A DNA stretch of 64,000 bases from Gammaproteobacteria bacterium (GCA_030831165.1 JAURLP010000024.1:43044-107043), one strand, 5' to 3'. Positions 36,672 to 47,768 are shown, numbered from the stretch's first letter. Numbers and translations: made by a program. Notes: generated from the letters alone by a model not told the origin.

Positions 36672-38711
36672 ATGACAGCCACAGTGCTTGATGCAGCATT
36701 ACCAAATGAGCCTTTCAGGCAAGCTGAAGATGTTGTTTCAGCACAGACAAGCAGCAGAGCAATTCCGCTAATTGAACTGCAGGGAGTAATGCGAACTTTT
36801 ACCACAGGTGGTGGTGTTGAAGTACATGCACTACGCGGCATTGATTTAAAAATCTATCCTGGGGAATTTCTGGCAATCGTTGGGCAGTCAGGTTCCGGTA
36901 AATCCACTTTGATGAATATATTGGGTTGTCTGGATAGACCGACGGCAGGGAAGTATATTTTTGCTGGCAGGGATATTGAAAGTTTCGATGCAGATGGGCT
37001 TGCCTGGTTACGGCGCGAGGCTTTTGGCTTCGTTTTCCAGAGTTATAATTTGCTTGGCACAGAATCGGCTCTGGAAAATGTTCAGGTCCCCGCGGTTTAC
37101 GCAGGCTTGAATGCGCATGAACGTGAGGTACGGGCAGAATCCTTATTGAGTGCACTTGGGCTTGGTGATCGAATGGATCATCGACCGACCCAATTATCCG
37201 GAGGGCAACAGCAAAGGGTTTCTATCGCCAGAGCGATGATGAATGGTGGCAATATTATTCTGGCTGATGAGCCAACTGGTGCCTTGGATACCCAAAGCGG
37301 TATCGAAGTCATGGAGTTACTGGAAGATCTGGCTGCCAGGGGACACACCGTAATTTTGATTACACATGATCAGGAAGTGGCAGATCACGCTGAACGTATC
37401 ATTGAATTTCGTGATGGAGAGATAGTCAGTGATTCCGGGTCGAAGCCAGAAAATGTTGACCCAAAAAATAACGCCAAACTTCGTGAGCTGTTTTTAAGTC
37501 GTAAGGCAACGTCATCATTGGCTGGTACTGGTGAGGCTATCAGGATGGCCTTGCGCTCCTTAAAAGCGAATATATTTCGTACCATGCTGACCTTGCTGGG
37601 TATTGTAATTGGCGTTTCGTCAGTGGTTGCCATGCTGGCCATTGGCGAAGGGGCCCAGCAGGATATTATTCAGATCATGAACCAGCTCGGCACGAATGTG
37701 ATCACCGTGAGGCCGGAACGCTTGCCAGGTTCTTTTCGCAGTATGCCATCAACTCTGACGATAGAAGATGCTGTGGCCCTTGGCAGTAATGTCCCCAATA
37801 TTGTGGCAGCCATACCGCAGATGCAAAGTCGTAACACTTCCGTCCGATTTGGCAGAAATGATACCCAGACCTCTGTGGTAGCGACTACCGGTGATATGCC
37901 AGAAGTTGAATCATGGCCTTTGGCCCAAGGTGTATTTTTTACGGATGCAGATAGTGAAAATATCACCAGTGTGGCGGTACTTGGTTCGGAAGCCCGATCA
38001 GACCTTTTCCCTGATGGACAGGACCCTCTTGGGGAATACATTTTAATCGGCAATATTCCTTTTCAGGTGATTGGAATCTTAACCTCAAAAGGAGCCCAGG
38101 GTTTTAATAACCCTGATGACACAATCTATATTCCATTTCGAACAGGCGCGGTAAGAGTATTTGGCAAGAACGAGGCAGATGAAATCAGGGTGCTGGTTGA
38201 TGACATCGAGCAAATTGATCAGACTCAAGACAATATGCTTGAGTATCTAACGGCACTGCACGGCACCCAGGACATGCGCATTGATCAGAATACATCGATG
38301 CTGGAATCGGCTTCTGAATCTCAAAAAACGTTTACCCTATTGCTGGGTTCGGTAGCCGCAATCTCCTTGCTGGTTGGGGGAATAGGGGTCATGAATATTA
38401 TGCTGGTGTCTGTGACAGAGCGGACTAGAGAGATTGGCGTACGCATGGCAACCGGTGCAAGGCAAAGCGATATTCTTTCCCAGTTTTTAGCTGAAGCCAT
38501 CGTTGTTTCGTGTTTTGGAGGAATAATAGGCGTCACCCTGGGCGTTGCGGTTGGACTCATATTAGAGAGCTTTGATGTTTCAATTTATTTTTCCAGTACT
38601 CCGATGTTACTGGCCTTCACTTGTTCTGTGACGACTGGTTTAATTTTTGGTTTTGCCCCTGCCAGAAAAGCTTCCCAGCTTGACCCGGTTGTGGCTTTGG
38701 CTAACGAGTAA
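36672..38711 (+). CDS. macB: MacB-type ABC transporter (ATPase fused to permease)
   Basis: The 679-residue protein couples an N-terminal ATPase to a four-helix MacB permease with a large periplasmic domain. Walker A GQSGSGKS (71-78), signature LSGGQ (about 173-177) and Walker B with ADEPTGALD are visible. A transmembrane helix near 295-320 precedes the periplasmic domain, and three more helices lie in the last 140 residues, including REIGVRMATGA. MacAB exports macrolides, peptides and lipid-like compounds mechanotransmissively. An N-terminal extension of about 30 residues has no clear role. Confidence 0.93.
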   Translation: MTATVLDAALPNEPFRQAEDVVSAQTSSRAIPLIELQGVMRTFTTGGGVEVHALRGIDLKIYPGEFLAIVGQSGSGKSTLMNILGCLDRPTAGKYIFAGRDIESFDADGLAWLRREAFGFVFQSYNLLGTESALENVQVPAVYAGLNAHEREVRAESLLSALGLGDRMDHRPTQLSGGQQQRVSIARAMMNGGNIILADEPTGALDTQSGIEVMELLEDLAARGHTVILITHDQEVADHAERIIEFRDGEIVSDSGSKPENVDPKNNAKLRELFLSRKATSSLAGTGEAIRMALRSLKANIFRTMLTLLGIVIGVSSVVAMLAIGEGAQQDIIQIMNQLGTNVITVRPERLPGSFRSMPSTLTIEDAVALGSNVPNIVAAIPQMQSRNTSVRFGRNDTQTSVVATTGDMPEVESWPLAQGVFFTDADSENITSVAVLGSEARSDLFPDGQDPLGEYILIGNIPFQVIGILTSKGAQGFNNPDDTIYIPFRTGAVRVFGKNEADEIRVLVDDIEQIDQTQDNMLEYLTALHGTQDMRIDQNTSMLESASESQKTFTLLLGSVAAISLLVGGIGVMNIMLVSVTERTREIGVRMATGARQSDILSQFLAEAIVVSCFGGIIGVTLGVAVGLILESFDVSIYFSSTPMLLAFTCSVTTGLIFGFAPARKASQLDPVVALANE

Positions 38712-38769
38712 ATTGAGTTCAAACATGAATCAGGCAGATGACCACAGTGTTAGTATCGGACACAAAAAA

Positions 38770-40182
38770 ATGAAAAGGTTTTTATTTATTGCCACTGCTG
38801 CTTTTGGGTTAAGCGCCTGTGTATCTATTAATGTGCCTGAGTTACCAGAGGCTGATATTCCTGAGGACTGGCTAGGGCCAATAGCTGAGGATGCAGAAGT
38901 TTGGCCGACACTGGATTGGTGGCAAAATTTTCAGGATGAAGAGCTAAACTCAATCGTAAAATCGGTTAAACAGAACAATCTCGATTTACAAAATAACCGT
39001 CGAAATCTTGAAGCAGCACAAATAGCCTTACGGGAAGCCGGGTTTAATTTGCTACCGATACCTGCAGTCAGAATTGGAACGGACGCCCTTTATACTGAAA
39101 ACTTAGGTGGATCTGAATCAGATAATAGTCCTAACAGTGCCGTTGATCTGGTTGGCTCATTCACATACACCGATATTATCAGTAAGCCAACAAGCTTTGA
39201 GGGCGCCATAGCCGATTTCCAGTCGCGTCGCGCTCAGGTTGCAAACACTGCCTTGAATACTTTGGGAACGGCGGCATCGGCTTATTTCCAGATTCTGCTA
39301 ATCCGTGACCAGATTTTGGCTGCCCGGCAAAACCTGGAAAATGCGGAAGCGATTGGACGAATTACCCAGGCCAGAGTTGATGCTGGCGTGGTTGTGCCAA
39401 TCAATGCGCTGCAACAGCAAATTGCCATAGAGCAGCAGCGAACTAACATCCAAAGCTTGCAGCAGAATGAATTATCAGCGCGGTCCTCGCTGGCGCTTAT
39501 CCTGGGGCGTACAGTGCAGGATTTTGATGTTGAAGGGGATAGCCTGGTAGACATTCTGGTCCCAGCATTACGGCCTGGCATTCCTTCAGATTTAATTCGC
39601 AGGCGTCCAGATCTGGTGCAGGCAGAAGCTGATTTGCAAAGAACAGCGGTGCAGCTTGAATTGAGCCGTCTTAATTTCTTTCCTTCTATTTCTTTAACAG
39701 GCAGTGCCAATGCCTCAAGTGCCTCATTAAGTGAACTACTTTCATCACCTGATACGGTAATCACTTTAGGCGCTAATTTAAGCCAGCTTCTTCTGGATAA
39801 CGGCGCTCGGCAACGGGATCTTCAACAAAATCGATTGGCGCTGGAAAACAGCCTGAACTTATATCGCAGGGCAGTGTTAGGTGCTTTTAATGAAGTCGAG
39901 GTCTTACTGAGTAATATCCAATTGCTTGATGAATTAGGAATAGTGGCCCAGCGTCTGCTGGTCCAGGCAGAAGAATCATTTCGGCTTGCCGAGGTGCGTT
40001 ATGCAGAAGGTGTTGCAGACTTCCAGACGGTATTGACTGCCCAAAATACGCTTTTTGCACAACGCATAGCGGTACTGAACAATAAAATTCAACAGCTTAA
40101 TTCGATGATAGGTTTTTATCAGGCATTGGGCGGAGGCTGGGACGCTGATGATGAGGCAACCATGTCAATTGCCAGCGAATAG
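38770..40182 (+). CDS. TolC/NodT-family outer-membrane efflux lipoprotein
   Basis: Outer-membrane channel for the MacAB pump. I start at the ATG at 38770, because it puts a lipoprotein signal at the N-terminus with lipobox LSAC (cysteine 17). Earlier in-frame starts inside macB (38647) or at 38725 would bury the signal peptide. The 470-residue protein shows two repeated long helical regions with Gln/Ala/Asn heptads and the conserved IPSDLIRRRPDLVQAEADL. It overlaps no essential part of macB and shares its transcript. Confidence 0.9.
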   Translation: MKRFLFIATAAFGLSACVSINVPELPEADIPEDWLGPIAEDAEVWPTLDWWQNFQDEELNSIVKSVKQNNLDLQNNRRNLEAAQIALREAGFNLLPIPAVRIGTDALYTENLGGSESDNSPNSAVDLVGSFTYTDIISKPTSFEGAIADFQSRRAQVANTALNTLGTAASAYFQILLIRDQILAARQNLENAEAIGRITQARVDAGVVVPINALQQQIAIEQQRTNIQSLQQNELSARSSLALILGRTVQDFDVEGDSLVDILVPALRPGIPSDLIRRRPDLVQAEADLQRTAVQLELSRLNFFPSISLTGSANASSASLSELLSSPDTVITLGANLSQLLLDNGARQRDLQQNRLALENSLNLYRRAVLGAFNEVEVLLSNIQLLDELGIVAQRLLVQAEESFRLAEVRYAEGVADFQTVLTAQNTLFAQRIAVLNNKIQQLNSMIGFYQALGGGWDADDEATMSIASE

Positions 40183-40362
40183 GCATAGTTAGCACTTTTT
40201 ATTCATAAATTCTTTTTGTTTTGCTTGTAAGTTCCCTGAATTGATGGAATTTTTGGGTCATTTTGTGTTCTAAATTTTGGACATTCATTGATTGGGCGTA
40301 TATCCTCCACATTGTTTATTTAAATGCTTAATATGACTTCCAATTATGGTGTTATCACTTAA

Positions 40363-42327
40363 ATGATTAACGATATCACCCTGAAAGACCACAACCAAGA
40401 AAGGCGGATATTTCTGTCCCGCTTACTTATCGGCGGAATAATCGCTCTTATCCTTATTGCTTTGCTAATTTCGCGGCTTATTTACCTGCAAATATACCAA
40501 TACGAGTTCTACTCAACTGCCTCAGATAAAAACCGGATTTATAGTCAGTCCATCGCACCAACCAGAGGCTTAATCTATGATCGCAATGGCGTATTACTAG
40601 CAGACAATAAACCGAGCTTTAATTTAACGGTTATCCGCGAAAATGTAAGAGATATGGATGCCAGTATTAGCCTGATTCAGGGCCTGGTTGAGCTGTCGGA
40701 TGCTGAAGTTGATGATTTCAAACAGCGTTTGCGTCGACGTCGTGTCCCCTTTTCTTCGGTACCGATAAGCTTTGCCCTCGACGAAGAAGAAATTGCCAGA
40801 CTGGCAGTAAACCAATATCGCTTACCGGGCTTTCAGGTAGAAGCCCAACTTGTAAGAAATTATCCCCTGGGGGCTCCTGTTGCCCATGCCTTGGGATACC
40901 TCAGTAGTATTACTGAAGAGGAATTGAGGACTTTAAATGCTGAAGAGTATCGAGGCACTCACCATATAGGGAAAACCGGTGTTGAAAGGTTTTATGAACC
41001 TGTTTTGCATGGACAGGTGGGCTATGAAACGGTTGAAAAGAATGCGCGTGGTCAGATCATGAATGTTCTTGATAGAACTGACCCGATTCCGGGTGAAGAC
41101 CTTGTCCTGCATCTTGACAGTCATCTGCAATTAGCAGCATGGGAAGCATTGGGTGATTATCGAGGTGGTGTTGTCGCTCTTGATATTGAAACTGGCGGCG
41201 TTCTTGCGATGGTCAGTAAGCCATCATTTGATCCTAACCTGTTTGTAGGAGGTATCAGTCAGGCGGCCTATACCTCATTAAATGACCCAATAGAAACGCC
41301 ATTGTTCAATCGTGCCTTGGCGAAATACTCTCCAGGCTCCACAATGAAACCTTTTATTGGGTTGGCCGGTCTCGAATATGGTGTAAGGACCAAAGATTAT
41401 CAGATTCAGGACCCCGGCTATTTCATTCTGCAGGGTGATAGCCATATTTATCATGACTGGACCTGGTGGCTAACTGAAACAGGTCATGATCTGGTTAACC
41501 TGGCCAAGGCTATATACCAGTCCTGTGATATCTATTTTTGGGATATGGCCGTGGATCTTGGAATTGATCGTATGGCTGAATTTCTTGACCAATTTGGTTT
41601 CGGTAAAAACACCAGTATCGATATTTCTCAAGCCAGCCAGGGCACATTACCATCCAGACAATGGAAAATGGAAACTCTGGGCCAGCCCTGGTATCCAGGT
41701 GAAACCTTAAATTCTGCTATCGGGCAGGGTTATACAGAAGCGACACCATTGCAACTGGCAACAGCAACAATGGTGTTAGCTAATAAAGGTCAGTGGAGAC
41801 AGCCAATTCTGCTAAAGAAAGTTGGTTTGTTTAGCGAAGATCTTCAGCATGAAAGTTCCATTCCGGATATTAAGCTGCAAAACCCGGATGATTGGGATTT
41901 TATACATCAGGCGATGCAGGATGTTGTTCACAAAGACAATGGTGGTTATCGTAATAACGGCACAGCCTATCCCTATATTGCAATGTTGGAAAAAATGCCC
42001 TATCACATGGCAGGTAAATCCGGAACAGCCCAGGTTGTGGGTATGGCCGCAGATTTTGACAATAATGCTGAGGTGCCTGAGCAGTACCGTGACCACGCCT
42101 TATTCATTTCTTTTGCGCCAGTAGAAAATCCGACAATCGCCGTTGCAGTATTTGTAGAGCATGGAGTAGGTGGTAGTGGGGTGGCTGGACCTATAGCGAA
42201 AAAAATAATTGATGCTTATTTACTGGATGATCAGGGTCAACTAAAACAGAAGTTTTTACCTGAGCCTGAAATGAGCCTGCAACAGCAGCAATTTAGTTCA
42301 GTTGCTGAGAGTGTGGGGGTATTGTGA
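40363..42327 (+). CDS. mrdA: Penicillin-binding protein 2
   Basis: Essential class B transpeptidase of the elongasome. One N-terminal membrane helix (about 19-42), dimerisation region with APTRGLIYDRNGVLLADN (65-82), catalytic STMK (326-329) and KSGTAQ (about 552-557). At 654 residues it is a normal PBP2. It opens a cell-wall cluster and overlaps rodA by four bases. The genes that often precede it (nadD, rsfS, rlmH) are absent; macAB-tolC is there instead. Confidence 0.96.
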   Translation: MINDITLKDHNQERRIFLSRLLIGGIIALILIALLISRLIYLQIYQYEFYSTASDKNRIYSQSIAPTRGLIYDRNGVLLADNKPSFNLTVIRENVRDMDASISLIQGLVELSDAEVDDFKQRLRRRRVPFSSVPISFALDEEEIARLAVNQYRLPGFQVEAQLVRNYPLGAPVAHALGYLSSITEEELRTLNAEEYRGTHHIGKTGVERFYEPVLHGQVGYETVEKNARGQIMNVLDRTDPIPGEDLVLHLDSHLQLAAWEALGDYRGGVVALDIETGGVLAMVSKPSFDPNLFVGGISQAAYTSLNDPIETPLFNRALAKYSPGSTMKPFIGLAGLEYGVRTKDYQIQDPGYFILQGDSHIYHDWTWWLTETGHDLVNLAKAIYQSCDIYFWDMAVDLGIDRMAEFLDQFGFGKNTSIDISQASQGTLPSRQWKMETLGQPWYPGETLNSAIGQGYTEATPLQLATATMVLANKGQWRQPILLKKVGLFSEDLQHESSIPDIKLQNPDDWDFIHQAMQDVVHKDNGGYRNNGTAYPYIAMLEKMPYHMAGKSGTAQVVGMAADFDNNAEVPEQYRDHALFISFAPVENPTIAVAVFVEHGVGGSGVAGPIAKKIIDAYLLDDQGQLKQKFLPEPEMSLQQQQFSSVAESVGVL

Positions 42328-43481
42328 GTTCTTCAGCTTTCATCAAGCAACTGAGTGGTGACTTTAATAATCTGGAAAAGCGCCAAAGCATCTGGGAAAA
42401 ATTAAATTTAGATCTTCCTTTATTGTTTGCCGTTGTAGTACTCACAGGTTTCGGCTTGATGGTCTTATATAGCGCAACAGATGGTAATCAGGCGGACATG
42501 CGACGTCAGGGCATTTTTATAGCGCTGGCGTTTATTGTGATGTTTTTGGTGGCTCAGGTTGATGTCAGGGTCATGCGTCGCTGGGCGCCATTAATGTATC
42601 TGGGCAGTTTGAGTTTATTGGTGGCGGTTTTATTTTTTGGAACCACCGCAAACGGAGCGCAGCGCTGGTTGGATCTTCCGGGCTTGCCGCGCTTCCAGCC
42701 TTCTGAAATTATGAAACTGGTATTGCCCTTAACCCTGGCTGCATATTTCTCCACCAGACCAATTCCTCCTCGCTTTAAACATATATTTTGGTCTTTGGTG
42801 TTGATGGGCTTGCCTGCTGTATTAATTTCAATGCAACCCGATTTGGGAACAGCATTGCTAATAGCTGTATCCGGTGTGTTTGTTTTGTTATTAGCGGGGA
42901 TAAGCTGGAAGTTGGTTGGCTCAGCAATCGGGGTAGGGGTTTTGTCTATTCCGGCAATGTGGATATTTTATTTAAAAGAGTATCAACAACAACGTATTTT
43001 AACGTTCCTGAATCCTGAAAAAGACCCGCTGGGGACAGGCTGGAATATTATCCAATCGAAAACTGCAATTGGTTCGGGTGGATTTTATGGGAAGGGTTGG
43101 CTGAACGGCGTGCAATCTCGACTGGATTTTTTACCCGAAGGACAAACAGATTTTATTGTGGCGATACTAGCCGAGGAATTTGGTTTGGCTGGTGTCTTGC
43201 TATTGTTAACGCTTTACCTTGCAATCATTGGTCGAGGCTTATATATAGCGGCTGTTTCCAATGACATGTTTACACGTCTACTGGCGGGTAGTATTACTCT
43301 GACATTCTTTGTTTATGTTTTTGTTAATATCGGAATGGTAAGTGGGATTTTGCCAGTCGTGGGGGTCCCTTTGCCGCTGGTGAGTTTGGGTGGAACGTCT
43401 ATCGTTACCCTAATGCTGGGTTTTGGTATCCTAATGTCTATCCATAGTCATGGTAAGACGGCGTTTCGATATGCTAATTGA
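42324..43481 (+). CDS. rodA: Rod-shape glycosyltransferase RodA
   Basis: SEDS-family peptidoglycan polymerase partner of PBP2. About ten membrane helices, with GLMVLYSATDG near the start and the PVVGVPLPLVSLGG block near the end. The GTG start at 42324 overlaps the mrdA stop, so translation is coupled. The length of 385 residues fits. Confidence 0.96.
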   Translation: MSSSAFIKQLSGDFNNLEKRQSIWEKLNLDLPLLFAVVVLTGFGLMVLYSATDGNQADMRRQGIFIALAFIVMFLVAQVDVRVMRRWAPLMYLGSLSLLVAVLFFGTTANGAQRWLDLPGLPRFQPSEIMKLVLPLTLAAYFSTRPIPPRFKHIFWSLVLMGLPAVLISMQPDLGTALLIAVSGVFVLLLAGISWKLVGSAIGVGVLSIPAMWIFYLKEYQQQRILTFLNPEKDPLGTGWNIIQSKTAIGSGGFYGKGWLNGVQSRLDFLPEGQTDFIVAILAEEFGLAGVLLLLTLYLAIIGRGLYIAAVSNDMFTRLLAGSITLTFFVYVFVNIGMVSGILPVVGVPLPLVSLGGTSIVTLMLGFGILMSIHSHGKTAFRYAN

Positions 43482-43533
43482 TTGATGTTGATTAAACGAA
43501 TTAAAGGACGAAGCAATAATTACTAAAGGCCCC

Positions 43534-44445
43534 ATGGCGGAACATATTAATTACAAGTTGGCTTACATTATTTTCCTGGCTGTTACCTTAACAGCTTGCG
43601 TATCTACTCCTCCCTCTAATTCGAACTCTCGCGCTAATGCCGGTCGCTATGATATGGAGAACGATAGTCCGATATTAGAGCCTATCGATATAAAAAGTAT
43701 TCCTGAAGTCGTTCCAGAACCAGTAAATAGAACGCTTGCTGGAAACAGAAGCCCTTATCAGGTCAATGGTAAAAGTTATACTGTGATGGATACTGAGGTT
43801 GGTTATCAAGAAAGTGGAAGGGCTTCGTGGTACGGACGAAAATTTCATGGGCACTTAACCTCCAACGGTGAAGTTTATGACATGTTCACCTTTACAGCAG
43901 CTCATAAAAGCCTGCCAATTCCAAGTTTTGCGAAAGTCACGAACTTGGATAACGGTGAAAGTGTAATTGTTAGAGTTAATGATCGCGGGCCTTTTCACGA
44001 AGACAGGGTTATTGATTTATCCTATGCTGCCGCCGCTAAATTGGGATATGCCGATACCGGCACGGCCAGAGTACATATAGAAGCGTTGACTCCCTGGGCT
44101 GATGAACCCATCCAGCAAAGAATGTTAGTGGCTTCAAATAATGAGGTCAGTGTCGTTGATCAGGAAGAAATAGCGGCCGAAAGGCAGCGCATTGAAGAGG
44201 ATACAGGGCAGGAATATCTCCAGCTTGGTGCATTTAGTAATCTTACTAGTGCAGAGAACCTGGTGGCTGTTGTAAACGCATTAACTGAATTACCGACATT
44301 TATTCGCAGTGAAGCTAATCCAGGGTCGAATAATATTCTACATCGTGTGCGTTTAGGCCCGCTAAATGAGACAATTCAACTCGATACTTTGATACAAAAA
44401 ATTATTGATGCGGGCTTAGGGACACCCTTTCGAGTTAGACAGTAA
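43534..44445 (+). CDS. rlpA: Septal-ring lytic transglycosylase RlpA (lipoprotein with SPOR domain)
   Basis: Outer-membrane lipoprotein with lipobox LTAC (cysteine 22). A double-psi beta-barrel domain (about 90-185) contains ASWYGRKFHG and VRVNDRGPF, including the usual catalytic Asp/Glu region, and a SPOR domain (about 225-303) binds denuded peptidoglycan at the septum. In Pseudomonas RlpA is a lytic transglycosylase acting on naked glycan; here this is inferred. An mltB-like gene sometimes found between rodA and rlpA is absent. Confidence 0.92.
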   Translation: MAEHINYKLAYIIFLAVTLTACVSTPPSNSNSRANAGRYDMENDSPILEPIDIKSIPEVVPEPVNRTLAGNRSPYQVNGKSYTVMDTEVGYQESGRASWYGRKFHGHLTSNGEVYDMFTFTAAHKSLPIPSFAKVTNLDNGESVIVRVNDRGPFHEDRVIDLSYAAAAKLGYADTGTARVHIEALTPWADEPIQQRMLVASNNEVSVVDQEEIAAERQRIEEDTGQEYLQLGAFSNLTSAENLVAVVNALTELPTFIRSEANPGSNNILHRVRLGPLNETIQLDTLIQKIIDAGLGTPFRVRQ

Positions 44446-44515
44446 AAAGACGTGTTATAGCCATAAAAAAGACAGATTGATATGCGAACTTATCGTGTGA
44501 ATATAGAGGAAGACC

Positions 44516-45733
44516 ATGCAAGCAACATCTTATAAACCGCTAATGATCAAAGATATAAATATTTATAATAATAGGTTGTATTTTTGCTGCGCATTTCTCT
44601 GTGCGCTGCTAATGACTATTACTTCCAGTGTGGCACTGGCTCAACAAGCCAGAATCATTCCTAGAGCACCTGATATTGCAGCCACATCCTATGTGCTCAT
44701 GGATGCTACGACCGGGGATATTCTGGTGGAATCAAATGCAGATATTCCACTGCCGCCTGCCAGTCTCACAAAAATCATGACGGATTATGTGGTTGCCAAT
44801 GAACTGGAAAACGGCAATATCACCCTGGATGATGATGTTTATATCAGTGTCAAGGCATGGCAAATGGATGGTTCTAAAATGTTTATCCAGGAAGGCACCA
44901 CTGTGCGTTTGGAAGACCTTATTTATGGTATGGTTGTGCAGTCCGGTAACGATGCCAGCGTTGCCTTGGCGGAACATATTGCAGGTAGTGAGGATGCCTT
45001 TGCTGACATGATGAATCAGCATGCAGAATTGCTCGGGCTGCAGAATTCTTATTTTGTAAATGCCCATGGCATGCCAGCAGACCAGCATGTTATGTCAGCT
45101 AGAGATTTGGCTATACTTGCTCAGGCTTTGATCGAACGCTTCCCTGAAAATTATAAAATTTACAGTGTCCCTGAATTCACTTACAACGGAATCCGTCAGC
45201 CAAACCGCAACAGCCTTTTGTTTCAGGACAGAAATGTTGACGGCATGAAAACTGGGTTTACTGAAGCCGCTGGCTATTGTCTGGTTGCATCTGCTACGCG
45301 CGATGGAATGCGTCTGATTGCTGTTGTCATGGGCACCGATAGTGTCAATGCACGAGCTATTGAAGCACAAAAATTACTGACCTACGGTTTCCGTTTTTAT
45401 GAAACCTATGAGCTGTTTACTGCCAATGAAGTGCTATCAAGCAATCAGGTCTGGTCGGGGAAAAGTAATTCAGTTGATATCGGCGTGAAAGATCAGGTGT
45501 TTATTACCATTCCTAATAATAGTGGTGATGAATTAGTGACTGAGTTACAAATTGACGAATCCTTAAAAGCCCCGATTAATGCTGGCGATATTCTTGGAAA
45601 GGTGACAATTAGTTTTGATGATCAGGTTTATTATCAAGGTGACGTTATAGCCCTGGAGACAATTGAAAGAGGTAACCTGATCAAGCGTATTATGGACTGG
45701 TTAACATTATTCTTCATGGCTTTATTTAGCTAG
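44516..45733 (+). CDS. dacA: D-alanyl-D-alanine carboxypeptidase (PBP5/6)
   Basis: Low-molecular-weight penicillin-binding protein that removes the terminal D-Ala from peptidoglycan stems. Signal sequence about 20-43, catalytic SLTK (83-86), SGN (143-145) and KTGFT near residue 247, with a C-terminal amphipathic tail (LIKRIMDWLTLFF) that anchors it to the inner membrane. AGAGGAAG precedes the ATG. The leader ahead of the hydrophobic core is longer than usual. Confidence 0.94.
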   Translation: MQATSYKPLMIKDINIYNNRLYFCCAFLCALLMTITSSVALAQQARIIPRAPDIAATSYVLMDATTGDILVESNADIPLPPASLTKIMTDYVVANELENGNITLDDDVYISVKAWQMDGSKMFIQEGTTVRLEDLIYGMVVQSGNDASVALAEHIAGSEDAFADMMNQHAELLGLQNSYFVNAHGMPADQHVMSARDLAILAQALIERFPENYKIYSVPEFTYNGIRQPNRNSLLFQDRNVDGMKTGFTEAAGYCLVASATRDGMRLIAVVMGTDSVNARAIEAQKLLTYGFRFYETYELFTANEVLSSNQVWSGKSNSVDIGVKDQVFITIPNNSGDELVTELQIDESLKAPINAGDILGKVTISFDDQVYYQGDVIALETIERGNLIKRIMDWLTLFFMALFS

Positions 45734-45749
45734 AAAGACCCAGACTCTT

Positions 45750-46031
45750 TTGGACACTATATATATTGAAGAAAACTCGGTAACCATCGAGTTCCCATGC
45801 GAATATCCTATTAAAGTAATGGGAAAAAATGTGGCTGAATTCAGTGAGGTAATACTCGACATTATTCGACGCCATGCTCCCGATTTAAGAAATGAAAATA
45901 TCAGTTTTCGAACCAGCCGCAATAATAACTATCTTGCTGTCAATGTCATAATTTACGCGACAGGCCCCCAGCAACTCCAGGCCTTGTTTGATGACCTAAA
46001 AGCCACAGGTCTGGTCTCCATGGTTTTATAA
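45750..46031 (+). CDS. ybeD: DUF493 (YbeD) family protein
   Basis: A 93-residue protein between dacA and lipB, where ybeD normally sits. It shows the family pattern: [12 protein letters not shown] near the start, [22 protein letters not shown] and a C-terminal VSMVL. The fold resembles ACT-like regulatory domains; a role in lipoate metabolism has been suggested from its position only. The only available start is TTG at 45750, since a stop lies just upstream. Confidence 0.88.
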   Translation: MDTIYIEENSVTIEFPCEYPIKVMGKNVAEFSEVILDIIRRHAPDLRNENISFRTSRNNNYLAVNVIIYATGPQQLQALFDDLKATGLVSMVL

Positions 46032-46036
46032 CATTC

Positions 46037-46681
46037 GTGAGTATCTCCAAACAGACTACTGATGCAAGAGACTGTAAGTTGCGCTTTCTGGGGATACAAC
46101 CTTATGAGCTGATTTGGCAACAAATGCTCGAATTTACCCTAAACCGCACGGACTCTACGCAAGATGAGCTTTGGGTTCTAGAGCATGAGCCTGTCTTTAC
46201 TCTTGGTCAGGCAGGCAAGCAAGAACATATACTTAATGCGCACGATATCCCGGTGGTGAAATCTGACCGGGGAGGGCAGGTTACTTACCATGGCCCTGGG
46301 CAATTGATTGTGTATTTATTGATTGATGTGCGCAGGAATAAGCTTGGTATCAGACAACTAGTCGACCTGATCGAGAATTCTATTATTTCGGTATTGGCTG
46401 AATATGGGATAGTCGGTTTGACAAGGCCTCGTGCTCCAGGTGTTTATGTAAATGAGGAAAAAATTGCAGCTTTGGGCTTGCGAATAAAACAAGGCTGTTC
46501 TTACCATGGACTTAGTTTCAATATCGACATGGATCTGACTCCATTTACTTATATCAACCCTTGTGGGTATGCCGGAATGAAAACAACTCAGCTAATTGAT
46601 CACGTTGAGAATCCCAATACAAATCTATTCAAACATGCGCAAGACAAGCTACTCCACGTTTTACAGGCAAGTCTGATATAA
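46037..46681 (+). CDS. lipB: Octanoyl-[ACP]:protein N-octanoyltransferase
   Basis: Moves octanoate from acyl carrier protein onto lipoyl domains, the first step of lipoate assembly. The catalytic pair appears as K142 in KIAALGLRI and C176 in NPCGYAG, with [13 protein letters not shown] in the substrate loop. A GTG start at 46037 lies 5 bases after ybeD. The length of 214 residues fits. Confidence 0.96.
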   Translation: MSISKQTTDARDCKLRFLGIQPYELIWQQMLEFTLNRTDSTQDELWVLEHEPVFTLGQAGKQEHILNAHDIPVVKSDRGGQVTYHGPGQLIVYLLIDVRRNKLGIRQLVDLIENSIISVLAEYGIVGLTRPRAPGVYVNEEKIAALGLRIKQGCSYHGLSFNIDMDLTPFTYINPCGYAGMKTTQLIDHVENPNTNLFKHAQDKLLHVLQASLI

Positions 46682-46769
46682 TTGTTGGCTGATTTATAGT
46701 GGTTGAATCATCGTTGATTCTCACTTTTTCCTCATTTGCTCCATAGAATACACAATAAGGTTTTTTTAA

Positions 46770-47726
46770 GTGGCAACTAAATTGAAAAAAGTCGTCCAAG
46801 GCGAAAAATTACGTGGAGCTGATAAGCTTGCACGCATTCCTGTTAAGGTTATTCCCACGACTGAATTGCTTCGCAAGCCAGAATGGATACGCGTCCGTAT
46901 GGGGTCCTCAGCGAAAGTTGATCATATCAAGAGCACTCTTAGAAAGCACAAACTAAGCTCTGTCTGTGAAGAAGCCTCTTGCCCAAATCTGGGGGAGTGT
47001 TTCAGTGGGGGTACTGCAACCTTTATGATTCTTGGGGATATATGTACCAGACGCTGTCCTTTTTGCGACGTAGCACATGGACGGCCTAATCCGCCGATGG
47101 AAAATGAACCCATAGAACTGGCTGAAGCAATTGCTGAAATGAAATTAAGTTATGTGGTGGTGACATCGGTAGATCGTGATGATTTAAGAGATGGTGGAGC
47201 AGAACATTTTTCACGGTGTATTGCTGAAACCAGACGTTTAAATCCCGGCATAAAAATTGAAGTGCTGGTACCTGACTTTCGTGGGCGTATGGATGTTGCA
47301 TTGGCCATACTGACAGGTACAACTCCCGATGTTTTTAATCATAATCTTGAAAGTATTCCTCGCCTTTATAAAAAAGTGAGACCTGGCTCTGATTATCAGT
47401 GGTCTTTAACTTTATTGAAAAAATATAAAGAGATGGCACCACAAGTTTTAACAAAGTCCGGGATCATGTTAGGCCTTGGTGAAACTAAAGAAGAAGTTAT
47501 CCAGGTAATGGAAGACATGGCAGCACATAATATTGATATGGTGACTTTAGGTCAGTATTTACAACCGAGCCGTGATCATCTGGCTGTTGAGCGCTTCGTC
47601 CATCCGGACGAATTTGAAGAATATGCCCTAATTGGCAAGGAAATGGGATTCAGGCATGTTGCCAGTGGCCCTTTAGTGAGATCCTCTTATCATGCTGATA
47701 AGCAGGCAGATTTAGATAAAATCTGA
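46770..47726 (+). CDS. lipA: Lipoyl synthase
   Basis: Radical-SAM enzyme that inserts two sulfurs into octanoyl-lipoyl domains. The auxiliary cluster motif [12 protein letters not shown] (C66, C71, C77) and the radical-SAM motif CTRRCPFC (C92, C96, C99) are clear, and the auxiliary-cluster serine lies in VRSSYHA near the end. GTG start at 46770. 318 residues. Confidence 0.97.
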   Translation: MATKLKKVVQGEKLRGADKLARIPVKVIPTTELLRKPEWIRVRMGSSAKVDHIKSTLRKHKLSSVCEEASCPNLGECFSGGTATFMILGDICTRRCPFCDVAHGRPNPPMENEPIELAEAIAEMKLSYVVVTSVDRDDLRDGGAEHFSRCIAETRRLNPGIKIEVLVPDFRGRMDVALAILTGTTPDVFNHNLESIPRLYKKVRPGSDYQWSLTLLKKYKEMAPQVLTKSGIMLGLGETKEEVIQVMEDMAAHNIDMVTLGQYLQPSRDHLAVERFVHPDEFEEYALIGKEMGFRHVASGPLVRSSYHADKQADLDKI

Positions 47727-47768
47727 TCTAAAAGTTTTTTAATTTCTAGCATAATCTAAACATATTAT